64,000 nt of DNA from the NCBI RefSeq assembly GCF_040760005.1, contig NZ_CP099760.1:5053501-5117500 (forward strand), given 5' to 3'. Below the pieces are notes generated by a model, which saw only the letters and a list, made by a program, of their open reading frames with translations, ran no database searches and was not told where the DNA came from. The position numbers and the translations under genes are program-made. The stretch is from Pseudomonas sp. stari2 (GTDB lineage: Bacteria > Pseudomonadota > Gammaproteobacteria > Pseudomonadales > Pseudomonadaceae). The stretch's first letter is position 1; each line of letters begins with the position of its first letter. This document shows, in pieces, positions 51,618 through 62,088 of the stretch.

Positions 51618-52835
51618 TCATGTGCGGTATTCGGCGTTGATCTTCACGTACTCGTGGGACAGGTCGGTGGTCCAGATGGTTTCGCTGCAATCGCCGCGAC
51701 CCAGTTCGATACGGATGGTGATTTCTTCCTGCTGCATCACTGCCGAACCCTGGGCTTCGGTGTAAGTCGCGGCGCGGGCGCCACGGCTGGCGATACACAC
51801 TTCACCGAGGAACACGTCGATCTTGCTTACGTCCAGATCCGGCACGCCGGCACGACCGACAGCGGCGAGGATACGGCCCCAGTTCGGGTCGGAGGCGAAC
51901 AGTGCAGTCTTGATCAGCGGCGAGTGGGCCACGGTGTAACCGACGTCCAGGCATTCCTGGTGATTGCTGCCGCCGTTGACTTCAACGGTCACGAACTTGG
52001 TCGCGCCTTCGCCGTCTCGCACGATGGCCTGGGCCACGTCCATGCACACTTCGAACACGGCCTGTTTCAGCTTGGCGAAAAGCTCGCCTTCGGCACGGGT
52101 GATTTCCGGCAGCGCAGCCTTGCCGGTGGCAATCAGCATGCAGCAGTCGTTGGTCGAGGTGTCGCCGTCGATAGTGATGCGGTTGAACGATTTGTTGGCG
52201 CCGTCCAGCATCAGGTTGTGCAGCACGTCGCGGGAGACTTTGGCGTCGGTGGCGATGTAGCCAAGCATGGTGGCCATGTTCGGACGAATCATGCCCGCGC
52301 CCTTGCTGATGCCGGTGACGGTGATGGTCACGCCGTCATGCTGGAACTGGCGGCTGGCACCCTTTGGCAAGGTGTCGGTGGTCATGATGCCGGTGGCGGC
52401 GGCTTCCCAGTTGTTTTCCGACAGATCGTCCAGCGCGGCCTGCAAGGCGCCTTCAATTTTCTCGACCGGCAGCGGCTCACCAATCACGCCGGTGGAGTAC
52501 GGCAGGATCTGGCTGGCATCGACGCCGGTCAGTTCCGCCAGTTTGGCGGTGGTGCGCTCGGCGGCAGCCAGGCCCGGCTCGCCGGTGCCGGCGTTGGCAT
52601 TGCCGGTGTTGGTCAACAGGTAGCGCACAGCGTTCTGCACGCGTTTCTTGGCCAGGATAACCGGTGCTGCACAGAAAGCGTTCAACGTGAACACGCCCGC
52701 CACGGTCGAACCTTCGGCGCAACGCATCACGACGACATCCTTGCGCCCAGGGCGCTTGATGCCGGCCGAAGCGATACCGAGTTCAAAACCGGCAACCGGG
52801 TGCAACGTTGGCAAAGGACCAAGACCAACAGCCAT
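51618..52835 (-). CDS. argJ: Glutamate N-acetyltransferase / amino-acid acetyltransferase
   Basis: A 405-residue ArgJ that transfers acetyl from N-acetylornithine to glutamate in cyclic arginine synthesis. It self-cleaves before the nucleophilic Thr in [14 protein letters not shown]. Other signatures are TNTGNANAGTG and [11 protein letters not shown]. Whether it is bifunctional cannot be read directly. It gives an anabolic counterpart to the arc genes 40 kb away. Confidence 0.97.
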   Translation of the reverse strand: MAVGLGPLPTLHPVAGFELGIASAGIKRPGRKDVVVMRCAEGSTVAGVFTLNAFCAAPVILAKKRVQNAVRYLLTNTGNANAGTGEPGLAAAERTTAKLAELTGVDASQILPYSTGVIGEPLPVEKIEGALQAALDDLSENNWEAAATGIMTTDTLPKGASRQFQHDGVTITVTGISKGAGMIRPNMATMLGYIATDAKVSRDVLHNLMLDGANKSFNRITIDGDTSTNDCCMLIATGKAALPEITRAEGELFAKLKQAVFEVCMDVAQAIVRDGEGATKFVTVEVNGGSNHQECLDVGYTVAHSPLIKTALFASDPNWGRILAAVGRAGVPDLDVSKIDVFLGEVCIASRGARAATYTEAQGSAVMQQEEITIRIELGRGDCSETIWTTDLSHEYVKINAEYRT

Positions 52836-52895
52836 GAATGCGCTCCTTACTCAATGATGTCAGCACCGCCAAGCGTAGTGGCGGTGGTGTAAATG

Positions 52896-52930
52896 GCAAA
52901 ACGCCGCGACGGCTGGTGCCGGTCGCGGCG
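52896..52930 (-). terminator. Terminator of secA
   Basis: On the minus strand CGCCGCGAC pairs with GTCGCGGCG, followed by TTTTGCC. Confidence 0.75.
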
Positions 52931-52957
52931 CGGGTATTTCAGCGATTGAAACGGGTT

Positions 52958-55696
52958 TTACTGGATCTGCCCGTGGCAATGCTTGAATTTCTTGCCCGAA
53001 CCGCAGTAGCACAGTTCGTTGCGGCCCAGCTTCTGCTCGTTGCGAACCGGTGCGGTGGCCAGGGCCACATCGACCTCTTCACCGACCAGTGCTTCCGGCT
53101 GCTCCAGCCCCGGGGCTTCGGCGTGTTCGAACTGCATGCGAGCGGCCAGTGCCTCGGCTTCCTGACGCAGACGCGCCTCTTCCTCGGCCGGATCTTCGCG
53201 GCGAACCTGAACGTGCGACAGCACACGGATCGAGTCGCGCTTGATCGAATCCAGCAGCTCGGAGAACAGCGTGAAGGACTCGCGCTTGTATTCCTGCTTC
53301 GGGTTCTTCTGCGCATAACCACGCAGATGGATGCCGTGACGCAGGTGATCCATGGTCGACAGGTGGTCTTTCCACAGGTCGTCCAGCACGCGCAGCACGA
53401 TTTGCTTCTCGAAGGAGCGCAGTGCGTCGGCACCGGCCTGGTCTTCTTTTTCGTTGTACGCGGCGATCAGCTCGTTCATCAGCTTCTCGCGCAGGGTTTC
53501 TTCGTACAGGTGATCGTCTTCGTCGAGCCATTGCTGGATCGGCAGCTTCACGCCGAAGTCGCTGGCAATCGCGGCTTCCAGACCGGCCACGTCCCACTGC
53601 TCAGGCAGCGATTGTGGCGGAATATGCGCACTGACGGTGGCGTTCAGGACGTCCTGACGGAAATCAGCGATGGTTTCGCCGATGTTGTCTGCGGCCAGCA
53701 ACGTGTTGCGCATGTGATAGATCACTTTACGCTGCTCGTTGTTGACGTCATCGAACTCCAGCAGTTGTTTACGAATGTCGAAGTTGCGACCTTCAACCTT
53801 GCGCTGGGCCTTTTCGATGGCGTTGGTCACCATGCGGTGCTCGATCGCTTCGCCAGGCTGCATGCCCAGGGCCTTCATGAAGTTCTTCACCCGGTCGGAG
53901 GCGAAGATGCGCATCAGGCTGTCTTCCAGCGACAGATAGAAGCGGCTGGAACCGGCATCACCCTGACGGCCGGCACGGCCACGCAACTGGTTATCGATAC
54001 GACGGGACTCGTGACGCTCGGACGCGATCACCTGCAGACCGCCGGACTCCAGCACTTGCTGGTGACGCTTCTGCCAGTCGGCCTTGATCTGGGCGATCTG
54101 CTCAGGGGTCGGGTTTTCCAGCGACGCCACTTCCACTTCCCAGTTGCCGCCCAACAGGATGTCGGTACCACGACCAGCCATGTTGGTAGCGATGGTCAGT
54201 GCACCCGGACGACCCGCCTGCGCAATGATTTCAGCTTCTTTTTCGTGGAACTTGGCGTTCAGAACCTTGTGTTCGATGCCTTCCTTCACGAGCAATGCGG
54301 ACATGTGCTCGGAGGTTTCGATGGTCGCAGTACCCACCAGCACCGGACGGCCGGCGGCCATGCTTTCCTTGATGTCGTTGACGATTGCCGCGTACTTCTC
54401 TTCGGCGGTCAGGAACACCAGGTCGTTGTAATCCTTACGGGCCAACGGTTTGTTGGTCGGGATGACGACGACCTGCAGACCATAGATCTGATGGAATTCG
54501 AACGCTTCGGTGTCCGCAGTACCGGTCATGCCGGACAGTTTTTCGTACAGACGGAAGTAGTTCTGGAACGTGGTCGATGCCAGGGTCTGGCTTTCGGCCT
54601 GGATGTTCAGGTTTTCCTTGGCTTCAATGGCCTGGTGCAGGCCTTCGGACAGTCGACGACCCGGCATGGTACGACCGGTGTGTTCGTCGACCAGTACGAC
54701 CTGACCGTCCTGCACGATGTATTCGACGTTGCGGTTGAACAGTTTGTGTGCACGCAGGCCGGCGTAGACGTGAGTCAGCAGGCTCAGGTTGTGCGCCGAG
54801 TACAGGCTCTCGCCCTCGGCCAGCAGACCGATGCTGGTTAGCTGGTCTTCGATGAACTGGTGACCGGCTTCGTTGAGTTCGACCTGACGGGTCTTCTCGT
54901 CGACGGTGAAGTGACCTTCCTGGGTGACTTCGCCTTCGACTTCTTCAACGTGCAGCTTGAGTTTCGGGATCAGTTTGTTGATCTCGATGTACAGCTTGGA
55001 GCTGTCCTCGGCCTGACCGGAAATGATCAACGGAGTACGTGCTTCGTCGATGAGGATGGAGTCGACTTCGTCGATCACGGCAAAGTTGAGTTCGCGCTGG
55101 AATTTCTCTTCCATGCTGAACGCCATGTTGTCGCGCAGGTAGTCGAACCCGAATTCGTTGTTGGTGCCGTAAGTGATGTCGGCAGCGTAGGCGGCGCGTT
55201 TCTCTTCCGGCGGCTGGAACGGCGTCACGATGCCGACGCTCAGGCCGAGGAATTCATACAGCGGGCGCATCCAGTTGGCGTCACGGCGGGCCAGGTAGTC
55301 GTTCACGGTCACAACGTGCACGCCCTTGCCGGACAGCGCGTTGAGGTAAACGCCCAGTGTACCCACCAGGGTCTTGCCTTCACCGGTACGCATTTCGGCG
55401 ATCTTGCCTTCGTGCAAGGTCATGCCGCCGATCAACTGAACGTCAAAGTGACGCATGCCCATGACGCGCTTGCCGGCTTCGCGGGCGACCGCAAACGCTT
55501 CGGGCAACAGCTTGTCGAGGGTTTCCCCTTTGGCGATACGGTCCTTGAACTCGGCAGTCTTGGCGCGCAGTTGATCGTCCGAAAGAGCGACCATCTTCTC
55601 TTCGAAGGCATTGACGAGCTGCACCGTCTTGAGCATGCGTTTGACTTCACGCTCGTTCTTGCTTCCAAAAAGTTTCTTTAACAAAGGCGCAAACAT
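52958..55696 (-). CDS. secA: Preprotein translocase ATPase SecA
   Basis: A 912-residue motor that pushes preproteins through SecYEG. Walker A ([10 protein letters not shown]), [29 protein letters not shown] and [20 protein letters not shown] are all present, and the C-terminal zinc tail [14 protein letters not shown] binds SecB. The start [17 protein letters not shown] at 55696 was preferred over an in-frame upstream start. No secM precedes it; dciA is divergent upstream. Confidence 0.98.
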   Translation of the reverse strand: MFAPLLKKLFGSKNEREVKRMLKTVQLVNAFEEKMVALSDDQLRAKTAEFKDRIAKGETLDKLLPEAFAVAREAGKRVMGMRHFDVQLIGGMTLHEGKIAEMRTGEGKTLVGTLGVYLNALSGKGVHVVTVNDYLARRDANWMRPLYEFLGLSVGIVTPFQPPEEKRAAYAADITYGTNNEFGFDYLRDNMAFSMEEKFQRELNFAVIDEVDSILIDEARTPLIISGQAEDSSKLYIEINKLIPKLKLHVEEVEGEVTQEGHFTVDEKTRQVELNEAGHQFIEDQLTSIGLLAEGESLYSAHNLSLLTHVYAGLRAHKLFNRNVEYIVQDGQVVLVDEHTGRTMPGRRLSEGLHQAIEAKENLNIQAESQTLASTTFQNYFRLYEKLSGMTGTADTEAFEFHQIYGLQVVVIPTNKPLARKDYNDLVFLTAEEKYAAIVNDIKESMAAGRPVLVGTATIETSEHMSALLVKEGIEHKVLNAKFHEKEAEIIAQAGRPGALTIATNMAGRGTDILLGGNWEVEVASLENPTPEQIAQIKADWQKRHQQVLESGGLQVIASERHESRRIDNQLRGRAGRQGDAGSSRFYLSLEDSLMRIFASDRVKNFMKALGMQPGEAIEHRMVTNAIEKAQRKVEGRNFDIRKQLLEFDDVNNEQRKVIYHMRNTLLAADNIGETIADFRQDVLNATVSAHIPPQSLPEQWDVAGLEAAIASDFGVKLPIQQWLDEDDHLYEETLREKLMNELIAAYNEKEDQAGADALRSFEKQIVLRVLDDLWKDHLSTMDHLRHGIHLRGYAQKNPKQEYKRESFTLFSELLDSIKRDSIRVLSHVQVRREDPAEEEARLRQEAEALAARMQFEHAEAPGLEQPEALVGEEVDVALATAPVRNEQKLGRNELCYCGSGKKFKHCHGQIQ

Positions 55697-56003
55697 ATCG
55701 GCAGGATCTTCCACACTAAAGGGATGGAGGGCGGCCCCGTGAGTCGCCCGTGCAGCCCTCATGGCCGCATGCGAACGAGCATTCTACCCGGAAACGGTGG
55801 TGAGGAAAGTGGCGATATTCCACGATGCTGGCACTGCGCTTTGACGGGGCTCACTTAAAATAGGGGCGTTTTGCTCAACTTCAAGCCGTTGGAGGCAGAA
55901 GTTAGTCGTTGATTTAATGGGCAAAGCAGGGACAAAAGCAATGGGCGAGTGAAATGGGTGCTATCTGCTACCATGGCGCCTCTGTAACTTCAGGTGTTGG
56001 ATC
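55697..56003. other. Divergent secA/dciA intergenic region
   Basis: This 307-base gap should hold both promoters. TTGACG near 55841 and AT-rich TTAAAATA near 55855 are visible but not correctly spaced for one promoter. No secM-like gene or arrest motif was found. Confidence 0.4.
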
Positions 56004-56459
56004 ATGGCATTTCGCCCTCTTACAGCCAGAGCGCCCGCCGTTCTGCTACGCGAAGCCAGGCCGTTGAAAGCCATCCTCGGCCATGCTCAACGCCTGGCCC
56101 ATCTGCAGCGTCTGCTCGACAGCCAGCTGCAACCCGCCGCCCGCGAGCACTGCCATGTGGCCAAGTGGCGCGAAGGCGAACTGTCGCTGGTGGTCACCGA
56201 TGGTCATTGGGCCACACGTCTGCGCTACCAGCAAAAACGCCTGCTGCGGCAATTGCAGATGTTCGACGAGTTCGCCGGCCTGACGCGGATCAAGTTCTCG
56301 GTGCGACCGCCCGTCATCCAGCCCAGAGCAGCCGGACACACGATGGATCTGTCGACGGATGCCGCGGCGACCATTCAATCCACCGCCGACGGGATCAGCG
56401 ATCCGAGCCTGCGGGCGGCGCTGGAGCGTCTGGCAGCGCACGCCAAGGCCAAATCCTGA
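56004..56459 (+). CDS. dciA: DciA-type (DUF721) replicative helicase loader
   Basis: A 151-residue DUF721 protein. The N-terminal KH-like region (LKAILGHAQRLAHLQRLLDSQL, LSLVVTDGHWATRLRYQQKRLLRQL) matches DciA, which loads DnaB in bacteria without DnaC, and the C-terminal tail is less ordered. The same neighbour of secA in P. aeruginosa is PA4404, as I recall it. Identity rests on domain resemblance and position. Confidence 0.85.
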   Translation: MAFRPLTARAPAVLLREARPLKAILGHAQRLAHLQRLLDSQLQPAAREHCHVAKWREGELSLVVTDGHWATRLRYQQKRLLRQLQMFDEFAGLTRIKFSVRPPVIQPRAAGHTMDLSTDAAATIQSTADGISDPSLRAALERLAAHAKAKS

Positions 56460-56482
56460 CCCTGGCCCGCCCGCAACAGTTC

Positions 56483-57970
56483 TTAGCGGCGCTTGCTGCC
56501 TCCGAGCAACGATCCCATTAATCCCCGCACCAACTGCCGGCCCAACTGGTTCGCCGCCTGACGCATCGCCGACTTCAATGCCTGCCCTGCGGCAGTACCG
56601 AGAAACTCCCCGGCCTTGTCCGCCAGACTTGGTTCCTCCGCTGCAGGTTTGCCAGGTATCGCCTCGGCTTCAGGCCCCAGGTTCTTGCGTCCGGTGAGAA
56701 TTTCATAAGCCGACTCCCGGTCGATCGGCTTGTCATAACGCCCCTTGAACGGCGACCCGGCAATCAGCATCGTGCGTTCGGTCTCGGTCAACGGCCCGAT
56801 CCGCGATTGCGGCGGCGCTACCAACACCCGCTGGACCATTTCCGGCGTGCCTTTTTCCTGCAGGGTGCCGACCAGCGCCTCGCCGATCCCAAGCTCAGTC
56901 AATACCGACAACGTATCGAACGCCGGATTCGGCCGAAAACCGTCCGCCACCGCCCGCAGGGATTTCTGTTCCTTTGCGGTGAATGCGCGCAGACCGTGCT
57001 GGACCCGCAGGCCCAGTTGCGCCAGCACATCGTCCGGCAGGTCGCCCGGCGACTGAGTGACGAAATACACCCCGACGCCCTTGGAACGGATCAGCCGCAC
57101 CACTTGTTCCAGACGTTCCTGCAAGGCTTTTGGCGTATCACCGAACAACAAGTGCGCTTCGTCGAAGAACAGCGCCAGCAGCGGTTTATCGGCATCGCCA
57201 CGTTCCGGCAGTTGCTCGAACAGCTCGGCCAGCAACCAGAGCAGGAACGTCGCGTAGACCTTCGGCGCTTCATGCACCAGACGACTGGCATCGAGCAAAT
57301 GAATCCGTCCGCGACCGTCAGCGGCCGGTTGAAGAATGTCTTCCAGTTGCAGTGCCGGCTCACCGAACAAGGCTTCGGCGCCCTGCTGCTCCAGGATGGC
57401 CAGACGCCGTAACAGCGCCTGGCTGGAACCGGTGGTGAACAACGCGGCGTCTTCGCCGAGCAGCTGCGGGTTGTCCTTGAGGTGGTTGAGAAGCGCTTTC
57501 AGGTCTTTCAGATCCAGCAGCAACAGGCCTTCGCGGTCGGCGACCTTGAACGCCGCGTACAGCGCCGACTGCTGGCTGTCGGTCAATTCCAGCAAGGCGC
57601 CGATCAGCAGCGGCCCCATTTCGCTCAGCGTGGTGCGCAGCGGATGACCGGACTCGCCGTGAATGTCCCACAAGGTCACGGGATAAGCCTGAGGCTTGTA
57701 GTTGAGCCACTGCATGCCGGCGATGCGTTCGGCGACCTTGCCCTGAGGATTGCCGACAGCACCGAGGCCGCACAGGTCACCCTTGATGTCGGCCGCGAAC
57801 ACCGCGACCCCGGCGTCACTGAACGCTTCAGCCAGCCGTTGCAGGGTGACGGTCTTGCCGGTGCCGGTCGCGCCGGCCACCAGTCCGTGACGGTTGGCCA
57901 GGCGCATCGCCTGGGCGATCGGTTGCCCGGCGAGATCGGCCCCGATAATGAGTTGCGAAGAGTCAGGCAT
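56483..57970 (-). CDS. HerA-like helicase/DUF853 ATPase (YjgR family)
   Basis: A 495-residue P-loop ATPase. It shows HGLVAGATGTGKTVTLQ (Walker A), LALFFDEAHLLF (Walker B), RSKGVGVYFVTQSPGDLPDDVLAQLG and a basic C-terminal tail (LLGGSKRR). Resembles HerA/FtsK-type pumps but lacks a NurA partner in this window. The start was set at ATG 57970; the in-frame TTG 12 bases upstream is less likely. Function unknown. Confidence 0.88.
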   Translation of the reverse strand: MPDSSQLIIGADLAGQPIAQAMRLANRHGLVAGATGTGKTVTLQRLAEAFSDAGVAVFAADIKGDLCGLGAVGNPQGKVAERIAGMQWLNYKPQAYPVTLWDIHGESGHPLRTTLSEMGPLLIGALLELTDSQQSALYAAFKVADREGLLLLDLKDLKALLNHLKDNPQLLGEDAALFTTGSSQALLRRLAILEQQGAEALFGEPALQLEDILQPAADGRGRIHLLDASRLVHEAPKVYATFLLWLLAELFEQLPERGDADKPLLALFFDEAHLLFGDTPKALQERLEQVVRLIRSKGVGVYFVTQSPGDLPDDVLAQLGLRVQHGLRAFTAKEQKSLRAVADGFRPNPAFDTLSVLTELGIGEALVGTLQEKGTPEMVQRVLVAPPQSRIGPLTETERTMLIAGSPFKGRYDKPIDRESAYEILTGRKNLGPEAEAIPGKPAAEEPSLADKAGEFLGTAAGQALKSAMRQAANQLGRQLVRGLMGSLLGGSKRR

Positions 57971-57986
57971 TTGGTCACCCAATAGT

Positions 57987-58012
57987 TAATCTTTGTCGAG
58001 CATGGCCGATAG
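57987..58012 (+). promoter_or_regulatory. Possible sigma-28 (FliA) promoter for the chemoreceptor
   Basis: TAATCTTT, 10 bases, GCCGATAG resembles the flagellar consensus TAAAGTTT-N11-GCCGATAA, about 147 bases before the ATG. The -10 half is good; the -35 half and spacing are not perfect. Confidence 0.4.
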
Positions 58013-58158
58013 AGAGAAGTGAGAGACCGGATCAAAAGTCCGGTCCGTGATTTCCCTAAGGAGAGACGGAAATATCACTCAGCCTTCACACCTGCCCATT
58101 TTGCGCGCCTTTATAAAAGCACGCCCTGGACATTAAGACCTTAGCGGAACCCCAAGCC

Positions 58159-60048
58159 ATGAACAAAAATCTACGTTTCAGCCATAAAATTTTGCTTGCC
58201 GCCGCCCTCATCGTCATTGCCGCCTTCGCCTCGTTCACGCTGTACAACGATTGGCTGCAGCGCAACGCGATCCGCGATGACCTGAACAACTACCTCAACG
58301 AGATGGGCGAAGTCACTGCCGACAACATCCAGACCTGGCTCAGCGGGCGAATCCTGCTGATCGAAAACGCAGCCCAAAACATCGCCATCAACCCCGAGCC
58401 TGCCGCGGTCGCGAGCCTGCTGGAACAGAAAGCCCTGACATCGACGTTCATGGCTTCGTACCTCGGCGACGCCACCGGCCACTTCACCATTCGTCCGGAT
58501 GCGAAGATGCCGGACGGTTTCGATCCACGGGTCCGCCCTTGGTATAAAGGCGCGGAAAGCAGCAGCACCTCGACCCTGACCGAACCGTACATCGACGCGG
58601 CGACCGGCCAGACCATCATTTCCATCGCCACTGCCGCGAAAAAGGCCGGTCAGAGCGTCGGCGTGGTGGGCGGCGACCTGAGCCTGCAAACCCTGATCGA
58701 CACCCTCAGCGCCCGGGATTTCTCCGGCATGGGCTACGCGTTCCTGGTCAGCGCCGACGGCAAGATCCTGGTGCACCCGGACAAGGCCCTGGTGATGAAG
58801 TCGCTCAAGGAAGCCTACCCACAGGACACCCCGCGCATCAGCAGCGACTTCAGTGAAGTCACCGTCGACGGCAAGACCCGCATCGTCACCTTCACCCCGA
58901 TCAAGGGCCTGCCGTCGGTGAACTGGTACATCGGGCTGTCGGTGGACAAGGACAAAGCCTTCTCGATGCTCAGCCAATTCCGCACCTCGGCCGTGATTGC
59001 GACCGTGATTGCGGTGGCGATCATCATCGCCCTGCTCGGCATGTTGATCCGTATCCTGATCCAGCCGCTGCACGTGATGACCCGCGCCATGGAGGACATC
59101 GCCGACGGCGAAGGCGACCTGACCAAGCGCCTGACCATCCAGAACCAGGATGAATTCGGCGTACTCGGCACCGCGTTCAACCGTTTCGTCGAGCGTATCC
59201 ACGGCTCGATCCGCGAAGTGTCGTCTGCCACCGGCCAGGTCAACGAAGTCGCCCTGCGCGTGGTCGCAGCCTCGAACTCGTCGATGTACAACTCCGACCA
59301 GCAAGCCTCGCGCACCAATAGTGTGGCCGCTGCGATCAACCAGCTCGGTGCCGCCGCTCAGGAAATCGCCCGCAACGCCGCACAGGCTTCGACCCAGGCC
59401 AGCGACGCCCGTGGTTTGGCAGAAGACGGCCAGCAAGTGGTGGATCGCAGCATCAAGGCGATGAATCAACTGTCGAGCATGCTCAGCGCGTCGAGCAGCA
59501 ACATCGAATCGCTGAACAGCAAAACCGTGAACATCGGCCAGATCCTGGAAGTGATCACCAGCATCTCCCAGCAGACCAACCTGCTGGCGCTCAACGCAGC
59601 CATCGAAGCCGCACGGGCTGGCGAGGCCGGTCGCGGTTTCGCGGTGGTGGCTGATGAAGTTCGCAACCTCGCCCACCGCACCCAGGAATCGGCGCAACAA
59701 GTGCAGACCATGATCGAGGAGCTGCAGGTCGGTGCCCGTGAGTCCGTCAGCACCATGAGCGACAGCCAGCGCCACAGCCAGGACAGCGTGGAAATCGCCA
59801 ACCTCGCCGGTGAACGCCTGAACAGCGTGACCCAGCGCATCGGCGAGATCGACGGCATGAACCAGTCGGTCGCCACCGCGACCGAGGAACAGACCGCCGT
59901 GGTCGAGTCGATCAACGTGGATATCACCGAGATCAATACGCTGAACCAGGAAGGTGTCGAGAACTTGCAGGCGACGTTGCGTGCCTGCTCGGATCTGGAG
60001 CAGCAGGCTTCGCGCTTGAAGCAACTGGTTGGCAGCTTCCGGATTTAA
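58159..60048 (+). CDS. PctA-type amino-acid chemoreceptor (dCache MCP)
   Basis: A 629-residue chemoreceptor: TM1 about 10-28, dCache about 35-270, TM2 about 276-298, HAMP, and signalling domain with the conserved tip ([19 protein letters not shown]). The membrane-distal pocket has Arg126, Trp128, Tyr129, Tyr144 and Asp173, the residues that bind the alpha-amino and carboxyl groups of amino acids in PctA; position 121 is Phe where I remember Tyr. Gene order toward purU is like the pctA/pctB region of P. aeruginosa. Probably mediates taxis to amino acids. Confidence 0.92.
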   Translation: MNKNLRFSHKILLAAALIVIAAFASFTLYNDWLQRNAIRDDLNNYLNEMGEVTADNIQTWLSGRILLIENAAQNIAINPEPAAVASLLEQKALTSTFMASYLGDATGHFTIRPDAKMPDGFDPRVRPWYKGAESSSTSTLTEPYIDAATGQTIISIATAAKKAGQSVGVVGGDLSLQTLIDTLSARDFSGMGYAFLVSADGKILVHPDKALVMKSLKEAYPQDTPRISSDFSEVTVDGKTRIVTFTPIKGLPSVNWYIGLSVDKDKAFSMLSQFRTSAVIATVIAVAIIIALLGMLIRILIQPLHVMTRAMEDIADGEGDLTKRLTIQNQDEFGVLGTAFNRFVERIHGSIREVSSATGQVNEVALRVVAASNSSMYNSDQQASRTNSVAAAINQLGAAAQEIARNAAQASTQASDARGLAEDGQQVVDRSIKAMNQLSSMLSASSSNIESLNSKTVNIGQILEVITSISQQTNLLALNAAIEAARAGEAGRGFAVVADEVRNLAHRTQESAQQVQTMIEELQVGARESVSTMSDSQRHSQDSVEIANLAGERLNSVTQRIGEIDGMNQSVATATEEQTAVVESINVDITEINTLNQEGVENLQATLRACSDLEQQASRLKQLVGSFRI

Positions 60049-60059
60049 CGCCGTTCTGC

Positions 60060-60101
60060 CGGTCGTCTTCGTCGTTCACAACTATCCGACGAAGACGACC
60101 G
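60060..60101 (+). terminator. Long hairpin after the chemoreceptor gene
   Basis: CGGTCGTCTTCGTCG is mirrored by CGACGAAGACGACCG (15 bp, perfect, 12-base loop). No T-run follows, so termination is not certain. Confidence 0.55.
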
Positions 60102-60206
60102 ACAATCCCTCCGAAACCGGCCTTGCACCCCACCGCGAAACCCCGACCGAACATCTATTCTTGATAAAGGTCAACCAAGGGAGATCAACGCGGAGGGACG
60201 TTCACC

Positions 60207-61319
60207 GTGCATATCGCTGACATCACCATGTTCTACGCCCCGGCCAGCGGCGGCGTGCGCACCTATCTGGATGCCAAGCACCGTCGGCTGGGGGTCAAGC
60301 CCGGCATCCGCCACAGCCTGCTGATCCCCGGGGCGGATTTTGGTGAGTCTGACGGCGTTTATACAGTTCCCGCCCCTGCCCTGCCATTCGGCAAAGGCTA
60401 TCGTTTTCCCCTGCGCCTGGCCCCTTGGCGAAACGTTTTGCAGGATCTGCAACCCGATCTGATCGAAGTCGGCGACCCGTACCTCACCGCCTGGGCTGCG
60501 CTCGACGCGCGCCGGCAACTGGACGTGCCGGTGATCGGCTTCTATCACTCCGACCTGCCGCTGCTGGTGGGCAACCGCATGGGCCACTGGGTCACGCCGA
60601 ATGTCGACGCGTATGTGCGCAAGTTGTACGGCAATTTCGACCGGGTGCTGGCGCCCAGCCAGGTAATGGCCGACAAGCTCAGCGGGCTGGGCGTGCGCAA
60701 CGTCTTCGTGCAACCGCTGGGCGTTGACCTGCACACCTTCCACCCGGATGCCCGCGATACCGGGTTACGCAGCGAGCTGGGGATTGCCGAGGACACGCGC
60801 CTGCTGATCTTTGCCGGTCGCGGTTCCAAGGAGAAAAACCTGCCGGTGCTGCTCGATTGCATGAAACGCCTGGGCCCGCGTTATCACCTGTTGCTGGTCG
60901 GCTCGTCGATGCCGGCGTCCGTCCCGGACAACGTCAGCGTGATCGACCGGTTCTGCCCGGCCGCGCAGGTCGCGCGGCTGATGGCCAGTGCCGACGCGCT
61001 GATCCACGCCGGCGATCAGGAAACCTTCGGTCTGGTGATTCTGGAGGCGATGGCCTGCGGCATCCCGGTGGTGGCGGTGGCGGCCGGGGCGTTCGAGGAA
61101 ATCGTCAGCGAATCCTGCGGCCTGCTCTGCGCGCCGAACAATGCGCAAGCCATGGCCAATGCCGTGCGCGAACTGTTCAGTCGCGGGACTGGCGTACTCG
61201 GGCAACAGGCACGCCAGCATGCCGAACGGCATTACGCCTGGGACACGGTCGTCGACAGCCTGCTGGGGCATTATCACGCCGTACTCGGCGATTCGGTTCC
61301 ACGGGTGGCCAATGGCTGA
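60207..61319 (+). CDS. GT4-like glycosyltransferase
   Basis: A 370-residue GT-B retaining glycosyltransferase. N-terminal glycine loop (ITMFYAPASGGVRTYLDAKH), C-terminal nucleotide-sugar site with GRGSKEKNLPVLLDCM and the EX7E motif in GDQETFGLVILEAMACGIPVV. Similar to lipid or mannosyl transferases. The start is GTG with GGAGGG nine bases upstream. First gene of a cassette with overlapping ends: it overlaps the next by eight bases. Acceptor and sugar are unknown. Confidence 0.88.
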   Translation: MHIADITMFYAPASGGVRTYLDAKHRRLGVKPGIRHSLLIPGADFGESDGVYTVPAPALPFGKGYRFPLRLAPWRNVLQDLQPDLIEVGDPYLTAWAALDARRQLDVPVIGFYHSDLPLLVGNRMGHWVTPNVDAYVRKLYGNFDRVLAPSQVMADKLSGLGVRNVFVQPLGVDLHTFHPDARDTGLRSELGIAEDTRLLIFAGRGSKEKNLPVLLDCMKRLGPRYHLLLVGSSMPASVPDNVSVIDRFCPAAQVARLMASADALIHAGDQETFGLVILEAMACGIPVVAVAAGAFEEIVSESCGLLCAPNNAQAMANAVRELFSRGTGVLGQQARQHAERHYAWDTVVDSLLGHYHAVLGDSVPRVANG

Positions 61320-62088
61320 ATCTCACGAGCGTCCGGCGCTGATGCTGGTGCTGCATGACGTGGCGCCCTCCACGTGGGCCGATTATCGAGCCTTCGTCGA
61401 AGCCGTTGACCGGTTGGGCAATGTCCCGATGACGTGGCTGGTGGTTCCGGACTTCCATCGACGCGAGGCACTTGAAGGCCATCCAGCGTTTTGTCGAATG
61501 CTCGACGAGCGCGTCGCACGCGGTGATGAACTGGCCCTGCACGGCCACTTTCATGAAGATACCGAGCCCAGCCCGCGCACGGCGCGCGACTGGTTCATGC
61601 GCCGGGTCTACACCCATGAAGGCGAGTTCTATCAGCTGTCCCGGGAAGCCGCCCTCGCCCGCCTGCGCCCGGGCATCGATCTGTTTCGGCGCCACGACTG
61701 GCCGCTGCACGGTTTCGTCGCCCCCGCCTGGTTGATGAGCGCCGGCACGCGCCAGGCACTGCGCGAATTGCCGCTGCGCTACACCAGCGACCCGCAGCAT
61801 CTTTATCACTTGCCGGAGTTCACCGCGGTCGAAGCCCCGGGACTGGTCTGGAGCGCACGCAGTGCCTGGCGTCGCGGCATGTCGAAGGTCATCAGCGAAC
61901 AGCGGGAACAGCGCTGGCGTCAGGCGCCGGTGATTCGTCTAGGCTTGCACCCGGTGGACATGCGCCACCGGTTTTCCCGGGATTACTGGTGGCGCACCCT
62001 TGAACGATTGCTGGCGGACGGACGCGTGCCCATGACCAAAATCGACTGGCTGACGCGCCAGCGCACTCAAGCCGAGCGTGCCGCTTGA
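61312..62088 (+). CDS. Polysaccharide deacetylase-like protein (DUF2334)
   Basis: A 258-residue protein of the DUF2334/polysaccharide-deacetylase fold. LVLHDVAPSTW carries the catalytic/metal Asp, ELALHGHFHED the metal-binding histidines, and GFVAPAW a conserved later motif. No signal peptide is seen, so it would act in the cytoplasm or at the inner membrane face. ATG 61312 lies inside the end of the glycosyltransferase gene. Its own stop overlaps the next start. Confidence 0.85.
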   Translation: MAESHERPALMLVLHDVAPSTWADYRAFVEAVDRLGNVPMTWLVVPDFHRREALEGHPAFCRMLDERVARGDELALHGHFHEDTEPSPRTARDWFMRRVYTHEGEFYQLSREAALARLRPGIDLFRRHDWPLHGFVAPAWLMSAGTRQALRELPLRYTSDPQHLYHLPEFTAVEAPGLVWSARSAWRRGMSKVISEQREQRWRQAPVIRLGLHPVDMRHRFSRDYWWRTLERLLADGRVPMTKIDWLTRQRTQAERAA

